Source: Algoriphagus lacus (lineage in GTDB: Bacteria; Bacteroidota; Bacteroidia; Cytophagales; Cyclobacteriaceae). Taken from it: a DNA stretch of 64,000 nucleotides. Below, in pieces: positions 9,391-17,845 of the stretch (the stretch's first letter is position 1; each line of letters starts with the position of its first letter). Both the position numbers and the translations under genes were made by a program. The notes under the pieces are model-generated. The model searched no databases. It saw only the letters and a list, made by a program, of their open reading frames with translations, and was not told the origin of the DNA. The DNA is taken from NCBI RefSeq assembly GCF_003583985.1, contig NZ_QXML01000011.1:62001-126000 (forward strand), read 5' to 3'.

Positions 9391-11811
9391 ATGTGGAAAA
9401 ACTATCTGAAAATCGCCTACCGAAATCTGATCAAAAACAAAATTTATTCGGGAATCAATATCCTCGGACTGAGCTTGGGGATGGCTGCCAGCATCCTGAT
9501 CATTATTTACATTGCTGACGAACTGAGCTATGACAAATTCCATCCCGGAGGAGAACGGATTTACCGCGTGGCTATGCAGGGAAAGATGAACGGTAACGAG
9601 TTTAAGATGGCCTATACTCCTGCAACTATGGCAAATGCACTAAAGGAGGAAGTTCCTGAGGTGGAGGAGGTGATTCGGTTTGGACTTTTTAGTACGATGC
9701 CGGTTCGCTATGAAGAGAAGACTTTTACAGAGCCGATCATGCTGGTTGCCGATCCCAATTTCTTTGACTTTTTTGGTTTCAAGCTGCTCAAAGGAAATCC
9801 TGCGACGGCCTTATCCGGAACAGATAAGGTGATTCTCACCGAGACTGCTGCAAAAAAATACTTTGGGGAAGAAGAGCCGATTGGGAAAATTCTTCTTCGT
9901 GGTTCGGATAAAGTTGCCACCGAGGTAAGTGGAGTGGTGGTGGATCCCCCTCACAATTCCCACATCGATTATGACATGATCCTCTCGGCAGACAGCTGGG
10001 ATTACATGAAGGACCTCCAATGGTCCAGTAACAATCTCTACACCTACTTCAAAACTCATCCCAACGCCGATGTTCAGAAGGTAAAAGCCGCTTTGGATCA
10101 GTTCATCGAGAAGTATTTCGGGCCGGACATTGAGAAGTTCATGGGGGTCAGCTTGGCGCAATTCCGGGAGCAAGGCAATCAATTCGGCTATACAATCACC
10201 GCTCTCCATGACATTCATTTGCACTCGGACTTGGATGGAGAGATCAAGCCCGCCGGCAATATTCAATACCTGTACATTTTTGGAGCGATTGCCTTGTTTA
10301 TCATCGTAATTGCCTGTATCAATTTCATGAATCTGTCCACTGCCCGCTCAGCCAACCGGGCCAAGGAAGTAGGAGTGAGAAAATCTGTCGGTGCGGAAAA
10401 AAGCAGATTGATTGCCCAGTTTTTATCCGAATCGATGATCTACAGTTTCATCTCAGGACTGGTTGCGGTGGTTTTCATCTTACTTGCCCTGAGTCCATTT
10501 AATTCTCTTTCAGGAAAAGACCTTGGTTTCGGCATTTTTGCAAACCCACTGGTAATCATCGGTATGCTGGTGTTTTTCGTTGTGATTGGGATCATGGCAG
10601 GATCTTACCCGGCATTTTACCTGACATCCTTTTCGCCTGTTGCTGTTTTAAAAGGAAAAATCAGAACCGGAGTGAAGCGGTCCGCTTTTAGAAACGGACT
10701 GGTGGTGTTTCAGTTTTTTGTATCCATTTCCCTCATCATCAGCAGTATGGTGGTGTATAAGCAGCTGAACTATATGCAGGAGAAAAACCTGGGTTTTGAA
10801 AAGGAGAACGTCATCAATCTCCTCCATACTCAATCCTTGGGACAGAACTCAGAAGCATTTAAGCAGGAATTGCTAAGCAACACCGGCTTTATTGCAAGCA
10901 GTTATGCAAACGACCTGCCTCCGAATATAGACTGGACCTCAGTTTTTAAAACGGTTGACACCCAGCAGGACTTCCTATGCAATCTCAACTTTGTAGATGA
11001 GGATCATGTCCAGGCAATGGGTTACAAAATCGTCATGGGTAGATTTTTCTCCAAAGACTACCCAAGCGACACGGGTAGCATAGTCATCAATGAAAGTGCT
11101 TTCAGACAAATGGGCTGGACCAAACTGGACGGCAATCAGCGCTTAGCCGGGTATTGGACCGGTAATACAGAACTTGTAGAGCGGGAGGTTATCGGAGTGG
11201 TGCAGGACTTTAATTTTGAAAGTCTCAGAGCTACGGTAAGACCACTGATCATGGCTCTTGGCCCGGAACCCAACGGTGAAATGGCAATTCGAGTCAGTCC
11301 GGGAAATATTCAGGATAAGATTGACTTTTTGGAGAAAACCTGGAAAAAGCATGCGGATGGAGCTGCTTTCGAATATTCATTTGTAGATGCCAATTTTGAC
11401 GCCTTGTTTCAGTCTGAGCAAAAAATGGGAAATATCATTCTCGTTTTCACCGTTTTGGCTATCAGCATCGCCTGTCTGGGATTGTTCGGTTTGGCAGCTT
11501 ACACCACAGAACAGCGATCTAAAGAAATCAGCATCCGAAAAGCCTTAGGTGCATCCATGGCCAATTTGGTGACTATTCTGAGTAAGGATTTTACGCTTTT
11601 GGTTGTGTTGGCCTTTGTGATTTCCGGACCCCTGACCTACTATTTTATGACCCGATACTGGCTTCAAAATTTCGCCTATCGGGTGGACATTGATGCCTTC
11701 CTGGTCCTGTTGGCAGGGGTAATCGCAATCGTGATTGCATGGCTTACGGTCAGTTACCAAAGCTTCAAAACTGCCGCCAACAATCCGGTGGATTACCTGA
11801 AGAATGAATAA
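9391..11811 (+). CDS. MacB-like ABC permease 4 (double FtsX)
   Basis: This 806-aa protein starts MWKNYLKIAYRNL, the form closest to the family consensus. TM1 is at about 20-42, the first FtsX block at about 293 (VIACINFMNLSTA, then EVGVRKSVGAE), the central TM at about 435 (LVVFQFFVS) and the C-terminal block at about 680 (ACLGLFGLAAY, then EISIRKALGAS). It is isolated from permease 3 by a terminator and from the next gene by a 228-base spacer with its own promoter module, so it is probably a single-gene transcript. Confidence 0.9.
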   Translation: MWKNYLKIAYRNLIKNKIYSGINILGLSLGMAASILIIIYIADELSYDKFHPGGERIYRVAMQGKMNGNEFKMAYTPATMANALKEEVPEVEEVIRFGLFSTMPVRYEEKTFTEPIMLVADPNFFDFFGFKLLKGNPATALSGTDKVILTETAAKKYFGEEEPIGKILLRGSDKVATEVSGVVVDPPHNSHIDYDMILSADSWDYMKDLQWSSNNLYTYFKTHPNADVQKVKAALDQFIEKYFGPDIEKFMGVSLAQFREQGNQFGYTITALHDIHLHSDLDGEIKPAGNIQYLYIFGAIALFIIVIACINFMNLSTARSANRAKEVGVRKSVGAEKSRLIAQFLSESMIYSFISGLVAVVFILLALSPFNSLSGKDLGFGIFANPLVIIGMLVFFVVIGIMAGSYPAFYLTSFSPVAVLKGKIRTGVKRSAFRNGLVVFQFFVSISLIISSMVVYKQLNYMQEKNLGFEKENVINLLHTQSLGQNSEAFKQELLSNTGFIASSYANDLPPNIDWTSVFKTVDTQQDFLCNLNFVDEDHVQAMGYKIVMGRFFSKDYPSDTGSIVINESAFRQMGWTKLDGNQRLAGYWTGNTELVEREVIGVVQDFNFESLRATVRPLIMALGPEPNGEMAIRVSPGNIQDKIDFLEKTWKKHADGAAFEYSFVDANFDALFQSEQKMGNIILVFTVLAISIACLGLFGLAAYTTEQRSKEISIRKALGASMANLVTILSKDFTLLVVLAFVISGPLTYYFMTRYWLQNFAYRVDIDAFLVLLAGVIAIVIAWLTVSYQSFKTAANNPVDYLKNE

Positions 11812-11818
11812 AGTAAAG

Positions 11819-11875
11819 TAGGCGGTAGGCAGTGGGATTAATGCCTACTGTTTACTGTCCATTATAAGACTGCCT
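11819..11875. repeat. Word-like spacer repeat (AGTAGGC / CTACTG words)
   Basis: Directly after permease 4 there is a run of degenerate 7-8-base words (AGGCGGT, AGGCAGT, GCCTACTG, TTTACTG), partly inverted. It is similar in style to the spacers at 34004 and 40999. It has no coding potential. Confidence 0.4.
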
Positions 11876-11890
11876 GCTGAAAACTGATTT

Positions 11891-11992
11891 CGTTCGCTCA
11901 CGGTCAAAATCAAAAGTTCTCGGACATAATCAAATTGAAAAAAGCCATCAAAAATCCAAAAATGGACTTTTTCAATTGGCACAATCTCTGGC
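11891..11992 (+). promoter_or_regulatory. Shared operator/promoter module before the DUF2807 gene
   Basis: Half-sites CGTTCG (11891) and CGGTCA (11901) are followed at the right step by a degenerate third site, CAAAAG (11911-11916). Then come 60 bases and TGGCAC (11977-11982), with G at the 14th position. A 14-bp hairpin with two single bulges (arms 11934-11948 and 11962-11976) ends exactly at the TGGCAC. The preserved spacing supports this copy despite the weak third half-site. Confidence 0.55.
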
Positions 11993-12039
11993 AACACTAT
12001 TAACAGAAACTAAATCAACTACATAAACAACCAAGTACC

Positions 12040-12732
12040 ATGAAAACCTCAAGAATCTTCTCCCTGATTGTTGCCCTATTCCTCTTGGGTTCGGCAGCAC
12101 AGGCGCAAAAGTCAGAAACCCGAACCCCGGGATCATTTAACAAAATTGAGAACGGCGGAAGCTGGGACGTTGTCATCACCAAAGGATCCAAAGATGAAGT
12201 TCGACTGGAGACCACCAGTTTTGACTTAAGCAAGGTCATCACCAAAGTGGAAGACCGAACACTTAAAATCAAACTGGAAAAAGGCAATTACAGTAATGTA
12301 AATCTGAAGGTTTATGTCACTGTCCGTGAACTTGAATCGGTAGGGGCTTCCGGATCCGGTGACGTGGTTTTAGACTCAGACTTTGGGGCGGATTCCTTTT
12401 CCCTGGGATTGTCCGGATCAGGAAGCATCACCACAAAAAATATCAACGCCAGCAAGTTGAATGTCGGAATGAGCGGTTCCGGTAAAATCAGTATTGCCGG
12501 AGGCCAAGCCGACGAAGCCAGCATCGGGCAGTCAGGTTCGGGTGATCTTGATGCACTTAATTTCACAGCGGAATCTGTGAAAATCGGAAAATCAGGTTCC
12601 GGAGACACTTCAATAGGCGTGACCGAATCCTTCACAGTAGGCTCTTCCGGCTCCGGTAACATCTATTACAGGGGAAATCCTGAGAAGCAAAGCATCGGAA
12701 TTTCCGGTTCCTCCAAGCTGATTAAGCAATAA
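12040..12732 (+). CDS. Exported DUF2807 (head-GIN-domain) protein
   Basis: This 230-aa protein has a clear signal peptide (KTSRIFSLIVALFLLGSAAQA, cut near residue 22). The rest is a repetitive beta-structure in which the motif SGSG recurs about every 20 residues (ASGSGDV, LSGSGSI, MSGSGKI, QSGSGDL, KSGSGDT, SSGSGNI, ISGSSKL). This is the hallmark of the DUF2807 beta-helix family, common in Bacteroidota as secreted or surface proteins of unknown function. It sits inside the permease run under its own copy of the shared module and may be an envelope-stress partner or cargo of the transporters (inference). Confidence 0.85.
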   Translation: MKTSRIFSLIVALFLLGSAAQAQKSETRTPGSFNKIENGGSWDVVITKGSKDEVRLETTSFDLSKVITKVEDRTLKIKLEKGNYSNVNLKVYVTVRELESVGASGSGDVVLDSDFGADSFSLGLSGSGSITTKNINASKLNVGMSGSGKISIAGGQADEASIGQSGSGDLDALNFTAESVKIGKSGSGDTSIGVTESFTVGSSGSGNIYYRGNPEKQSIGISGSSKLIKQ

Positions 12733-12756
12733 ATTTTAACCCAGCCCTAAGAATGG

Positions 12757-12793
12757 AAAGTGCCGGTGAAGTTCTTCTTTGTCGGCATTTTTT
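12757..12793 (+). terminator. Probable terminator after the DUF2807 gene
   Basis: The stem TGCCG (12761-12765) / CGGCA (12783-12787) can be extended inward by GAAG/CTTC, and a run of T follows at 12788-12793. It lies 28 bases after the stop codon. It is moderate in strength because of the internal bulges. Confidence 0.55.
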
Positions 12794-12852
12794 GGTTCGC
12801 CAAAAAGTAAGAATTATCAATCCACCCGAATTAACCCAAAATCTCACCTGCT

Positions 12853-15276
12853 ATGTTAAAAAACTATCTGAAGATTGCCTATAGAAATTTAGCCAAGAAC
12901 AAGGTTTACACAGCGATCAATATTTTGGGTTTGACATTGGGGCTTACTTGCTGTCTTCTGATTTTCTTGCAGGTTAAGGATGAATTGAGTTACGATAAAT
13001 TTTGGCCGGAACATGAGAAAATCCATAGAGTGGCATTGGAACGGATCTATCCAGACCATGTCAATTTTTATGCGATCATTCCCGACGGTTTTGCAGAAGT
13101 CTTTAAAAACGAAATTCCCGAGGTGGCATCAGCTACCCGGTTGTTTGTTTTTGGGGATTTCGTCAGCACAGTCCAAGTGGAGGAGGATACTTATGAGGAA
13201 AAATTAGTTGCCTTAGCCGATTCCAATTTTTTTGAAGTTTTTCCGGTTCCTTTTTTGGCTGGGGATCCCCAGACTGCCCTTTATAAAACCAATTCGGTGG
13301 TAATGACCGAGGCGATCGCCCTAAAGTACTTTGGTGAGAGTCAGGCGCTAGGCAAACTTTTCAAATTAAACGGACAGGATGTGGAGGTGACGGGAGTTGT
13401 GAAGGATTTTCCTGCCAACACGCATTTTAGCTTCGGGATTTTGGGGACTACAGCCGGTTTGCCTTTCAATCAGGAGCCAACCTACTCCTCTTTTTCAGCC
13501 ATGACCTATGTCAAGCTCCATAATTCAGGCAGTAAGGAAAAGGTGGAAGAGCTGATCCCTCCTTTAGTCAAAAAGTACGCAGCAGGTCAGATCGAGCAAA
13601 GTACAGGAGTGAATTATGACGATTACACTGCAGCAGGAAATGGCTACCGTTACTTTCTCCAACCCTTGGGAGATATCTATTTGACTTCAAGACTTCAGGG
13701 TGAAATGAAGTCAAATAGCGATATCCGATATGTTTACCTGTTTATTTCCATTGCATTTTTTATTCTTCTGATCGCATCGGTCAATTTTATCAACCTGGCC
13801 ACTGCCCGATCTACGGACCGAGCTAAGGAAGTAGGGGTGAGGAAAGCAATGGGGTCTGACCGTAAGCAGCTGATAACCCAATTTCTTTTGGAGGCTGTTT
13901 TGGTGGTGGTGGTCAGTCTGGCATTATCCTGTGTTTTGGTGGCAGTTACCCTGCCTTTTTTCAATGATATGGCCCAAAAGGAGCTTAGCATAACTTGGGA
14001 AAAAGGGATAGAGCTGTTGCCTTGGCTGTTGGGCATTGGGATTTTCGTGTCCCTAGTGGCCGGTTATTATCCAGCTTTTCAGGTGTCAAAAATGCATGCC
14101 GTAGAGATTATGAAAGGGAAGCTGAATTCATCACGCAAAGGACAATTTCTCCGAAATGGCTTGGTGGTATTTCAATTTACTATTTCGATCGCACTGATTG
14201 CCGGCACATTGATTATTCAGCGACAGATTGATTTTATCCAAACCAAGAATCTTGGTTTCCAAAGAGAAAATGTTGTGGTGGTCAATCGCTTTGGTCAACT
14301 GGAAAATCCCGAGACCTTTCGAAAGGAGGTGATGAAAGTCCCCGGAGTTCTAAGCGCTGGCGGGACAAGTACCATGCCCGGCAATTCCTTTTTCGGTGTT
14401 CAGTTTACTCCTGAGGGGAAATCTGAGGTGTTAACCGGAAAGGGATTTATGGCAGATGATTTTTTTATCAAAACCATGGATATCCAAATTTCTGAAGGAA
14501 GAATCTTTGGGGAAGAATTTAACGACAGCACAGCAGTGATTCTCAACAAAGCTGCAGTTCATGCTTTTGGACTGGAGAATCCCATCGGCAAAAAGATCTA
14601 CAGCGGGGCTAATGTCAATGGTGAACAGGTCAACATCCCCTACACTGTAATAGGTGTCGCAGAGGATTTCCATTTTGAATCACTTCACTTGCCGATCACT
14701 CCACTCGCAATTTTCAGTTCTGAATCAGCAGGGGGATTTCGGGCATTTTTGGCCTTGACCGTATCCGGTGAAAATCCTCAGGCTACCCTTGAAGGGGTCA
14801 AAAACCTTTGGGAAGAATTTGGTCAAGGTCAGCCATTTTCCTATTCCTTTTTGGAAAACAACCTTCAAACCCTTTATCAGGGAGAGCAAGTGTCCGGAAA
14901 AATTTTGGCCTCTTTTTCGATTTTGGCTATAGGAATCGCCTGCATCGGGCTTTTTGGTCTTGCGGCATTTACGGCGTATCAGAAGACCAAAGAGATCGGG
15001 GTACGAAAAGTTTTGGGTGCTTCCACCGCTAGTTTGGTCTGGATGCTGACCACCAATTTCAGCAAACTAGTATTGGTGGCATTTGTAATTGGAGCGCCCA
15101 TTGCGTATTGGGCTATGGATCAGTGGTTGGAGACTTTTGCCTATCAGACCCGACTGCATCCTTTGATTTTCCTCGTGGCTGGACTTGTCACTCTTGCAAT
15201 TGCCTTACTTACGGTCAGTTATCAAGCCTTTTCTGCGGCTCGAACCAACCCTGTAAAAAGTCTCAAATCCGAATAA
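12853..15276 (+). CDS. MacB-like ABC permease 5 (double FtsX)
   Basis: This 807-aa protein starts MLKNYLKIAYRNL. TM1 is at about 20-42, the first FtsX block at about 295 (IASVNFINLATA, EVGVRKAMGSD), the central TM at about 436 (LVVFQFTIS) and the C-terminal block at about 682 (EIGVRKVLGAS). The ASVNFINLATA form is shared with permease 7 (AAVNFINLATA), suggesting that these two are a closer pair. Permease 6 begins 23 bases after its stop, so the two are co-transcribed. No copy of the three-half-site module was found upstream. Confidence 0.9.
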   Translation: MLKNYLKIAYRNLAKNKVYTAINILGLTLGLTCCLLIFLQVKDELSYDKFWPEHEKIHRVALERIYPDHVNFYAIIPDGFAEVFKNEIPEVASATRLFVFGDFVSTVQVEEDTYEEKLVALADSNFFEVFPVPFLAGDPQTALYKTNSVVMTEAIALKYFGESQALGKLFKLNGQDVEVTGVVKDFPANTHFSFGILGTTAGLPFNQEPTYSSFSAMTYVKLHNSGSKEKVEELIPPLVKKYAAGQIEQSTGVNYDDYTAAGNGYRYFLQPLGDIYLTSRLQGEMKSNSDIRYVYLFISIAFFILLIASVNFINLATARSTDRAKEVGVRKAMGSDRKQLITQFLLEAVLVVVVSLALSCVLVAVTLPFFNDMAQKELSITWEKGIELLPWLLGIGIFVSLVAGYYPAFQVSKMHAVEIMKGKLNSSRKGQFLRNGLVVFQFTISIALIAGTLIIQRQIDFIQTKNLGFQRENVVVVNRFGQLENPETFRKEVMKVPGVLSAGGTSTMPGNSFFGVQFTPEGKSEVLTGKGFMADDFFIKTMDIQISEGRIFGEEFNDSTAVILNKAAVHAFGLENPIGKKIYSGANVNGEQVNIPYTVIGVAEDFHFESLHLPITPLAIFSSESAGGFRAFLALTVSGENPQATLEGVKNLWEEFGQGQPFSYSFLENNLQTLYQGEQVSGKILASFSILAIGIACIGLFGLAAFTAYQKTKEIGVRKVLGASTASLVWMLTTNFSKLVLVAFVIGAPIAYWAMDQWLETFAYQTRLHPLIFLVAGLVTLAIALLTVSYQAFSAARTNPVKSLKSE

Positions 15277-15299
15277 TCCAACCTCATTTCCTGAATCCC

Positions 15300-17726
15300 A
15301 TGATCAAAAACTATTTTAAAATCGTCTTCAGAAATGCCAAAAAGCACCCTATGTATGTGCTGATCAACTTGATTGGGTTGGCGATAGGGATGGCAGTGAG
15401 TATAGTGATTTTGCTCTATGTGCAATTTGAACTGAGTTATGATCAATACCATCCTGATGCAGATCGGATTTACAGGGTTTCCCGGGCTTGGTATAATCAG
15501 GATGGAGAGGAAAGCCTTCATTTGGGCCATTTGGCACCACCGTTTGGGCCTTTGTTGAAATCGGATTTTCCGGAGGAAGTGGCAGTTTCCGCACGCCTTT
15601 TCAACTTTAATACCCTGATCAAATCCGAAGGAAATGCAATGGAAGAGGAGCGGTTTTTCTTCGCTGACCCGGAGGCTTTTGATCTTTTCTCCTGGAAAAT
15701 CATTGAAGGTGAGGCCCAAAAGGCTTTAACGGAAGCAGATGGTATTATCCTCACAGCCAGTACGGCAAAGAGGTATTTCGGAAATCAATCCGCTGTAGGC
15801 AAAGAGCTCAGGGCAGAGCTTGCCGGTCAGGAATTTACCTTTCAGGTTCGCGGAGTCATGGAAGACATGCCGGACAATTCTCACTTTCATGTGGATTTTC
15901 TAGCCTCCATGATTCCTGTTGTTCAGTTTTTTGGAGGTCAGGAAGCGTTTATGTCCAATTACGGCTCCAATAATTTTTCTACTTTCGTCAAACTGGCTGA
16001 AGGAGTGGACGGTAAAGCCTTCGAAGCCAAAATTCCCGCAATGATTGATCGCCATATGAGTGAAAATCAAGCCGGAGTTCCTGCCTCCAAAGGTACAGCG
16101 CTGAAGTTGTGGCCTATCACTGACGTACATCTTCATTCCAATCTGGCTTCCGAGATTGAGCCAAACGGCAGCATTGAGTACGTTTACATTTACCTCGCCG
16201 TGGCTTTGTTTATCCTCTTGATCGCCTGCATCAACTTTATGAATTTGTCCACTGCCCGATCTTCCCTGAGATCGATGGAAGTAGGGCTCCGTAAAGTAAT
16301 GGGGGCTGATAAAGCCCTGCTGGTGAAGCAGTTTATGGGGGAATCTTTCGTCATGACGTTCCTGGCCATGGTTCTGGCGATTATGCTGGTATACCTGTTT
16401 TTACCCACATTTTCAGACTTTACAGACAAGCCACTTAGCCTCAATTTTATCAGCCATCCCCAATACCTGTTGGGAGTGTTTGGTTTGATGGCATTTGTAG
16501 GCTTGATATCCGGGAGTTATCCCGCCTTGTTTTTGTCAGGATTTATGCCTGCCAAAGTTCTCAAAGGAACCTTCAAGGCAGGGAAAGGCCATGAGAATTT
16601 CCGTTCTATCCTGGTTACCGGGCAATTTGCCATTTCAGTAGTCTTGATTGTGGCAGTTATGGTGGTGGTGAGGCAGTTGGATTTTATGCAAAACAAAGAT
16701 TTGGGATTCCAAAAGGAGGATGTAGTTGTGCTTCCAAACAGTCAGCAGATCAATGAAAATTACCTCATCATCAAAGATCGACTTGAAAACCATCCCGGTA
16801 TCAAAGAGGTAAGTATTTCCAGCAGAGTTCCTTCGGGCCGTTTACTGGATTCACAGGGAACTTCTGCCGAAGTCAACGGGGAACTTACCCAACTCAATGT
16901 CCGGATTGCTGATATTCATGTCGGACATAACTTTCTCAGTACATATGGCATACCGCTCAAGGCTGGTAGGGACTTTGACTTTCTAAGAGCAAGTGATTCT
17001 ACCGAGGCTTTCATTTTGAACGAAACAGCCATCCGGGCAATCGGATGGCAAAATCCTGAAGAAGCACTGGGTAAGCAGTTTTTGTATGGGGATCGACGCG
17101 GATTTGTTACTGGGGTAATGCAGGATTTTAACTTTGAAAGCCTCCATCAACCGATTGTTCCGATCGTGTTTATGATTTCGCAAAACCGGAACAATCTGGT
17201 AAGTATCAAAATCGATGCGGCTCAACGGGAGGAAGTTTTAGCCTTTCTGAAAGAGGAGTGGGCTCAACTCCGACCTGACTATCCCTTTGAACCGCTTTTT
17301 GTGGACGAGGGATTCAATCAACAATATGAAGCTGAGGCTCGGGTGAAAACGATCTTTACTTTCTTCTCAGCTTTGGCAATTCTGATTTCCATTTTGGGAC
17401 TTTTGGGCCTGGTGACATTTGCAACAGAGCAGCGCACCCGCGAAATCGGGATCCGCAAAGTGATGGGTGCGGAAACCGGAAATATCCTGGTTCTTTTGGG
17501 AAAGGATTTTCTCAAACTCGTCGGTATAGGATTTCTGATCGCAATTCCAGTTTCCTGGTTTGGGATGAGCACTTGGTTGGAGGATTTTGCCTATCGTATT
17601 GGCATCAACTGGACGGTATTTCTTTGGGCAGGTTTGATTGCGGGGATCATTGCTGCGATTACCGTCACGTCGCAAACCCTCAAAGCGGCTTGGGCTAATC
17701 CGGTGAAGAGCATTAAGAATGAGTAG
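15300..17726 (+). CDS. MacB-like ABC permease 6 (double FtsX)
   Basis: The frame is open from 15108 inside permease 5, but the ATG at 15300 gives the family N-terminus MIKNYFKIVFRN and 808 aa, and avoids a 177-base overlap. TM1 is at about 20-42, the first FtsX block at about 295 (EVGLRKVMGAD), the central TM at about 437 (LVTGQFAIS) and the C-terminal block at about 687 (EIGIRKVMGAE). Its start region (ILLYVQFELSYDQYHPD) resembles that of permease 8, suggesting a recent common origin. It is the last gene of the first permease run; the next gene is convergent. Confidence 0.9.
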   Translation: MIKNYFKIVFRNAKKHPMYVLINLIGLAIGMAVSIVILLYVQFELSYDQYHPDADRIYRVSRAWYNQDGEESLHLGHLAPPFGPLLKSDFPEEVAVSARLFNFNTLIKSEGNAMEEERFFFADPEAFDLFSWKIIEGEAQKALTEADGIILTASTAKRYFGNQSAVGKELRAELAGQEFTFQVRGVMEDMPDNSHFHVDFLASMIPVVQFFGGQEAFMSNYGSNNFSTFVKLAEGVDGKAFEAKIPAMIDRHMSENQAGVPASKGTALKLWPITDVHLHSNLASEIEPNGSIEYVYIYLAVALFILLIACINFMNLSTARSSLRSMEVGLRKVMGADKALLVKQFMGESFVMTFLAMVLAIMLVYLFLPTFSDFTDKPLSLNFISHPQYLLGVFGLMAFVGLISGSYPALFLSGFMPAKVLKGTFKAGKGHENFRSILVTGQFAISVVLIVAVMVVVRQLDFMQNKDLGFQKEDVVVLPNSQQINENYLIIKDRLENHPGIKEVSISSRVPSGRLLDSQGTSAEVNGELTQLNVRIADIHVGHNFLSTYGIPLKAGRDFDFLRASDSTEAFILNETAIRAIGWQNPEEALGKQFLYGDRRGFVTGVMQDFNFESLHQPIVPIVFMISQNRNNLVSIKIDAAQREEVLAFLKEEWAQLRPDYPFEPLFVDEGFNQQYEAEARVKTIFTFFSALAILISILGLLGLVTFATEQRTREIGIRKVMGAETGNILVLLGKDFLKLVGIGFLIAIPVSWFGMSTWLEDFAYRIGINWTVFLWAGLIAGIIAAITVTSQTLKAAWANPVKSIKNE

Positions 17727-17845
17727 GGAGGCCTGCAGGTTCGGAATTTAGGAGGAATGGTAGGGAAGTTGGGACAAGCTGGCGGTAGCCCCAATTTCCT
17801 CCAATCATTCCCTTCCAAGCATGGAAAATGAGTCCGTCAAAGGCT

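Noticed and set aside
12312..12662. 116-aa minus-strand frame rich in Pro-Glu-Pro
   Set aside because: It is the complement of the SGSG repeats of the DUF2807 gene; repetitive shadow only.
12783..12798. CGGCAT-type element before permease 5 as another copy of the promoter module
   Set aside because: It lies inside the hairpin of the terminator, has C instead of T at the first base and shows no half-site hexamers at the right distance.
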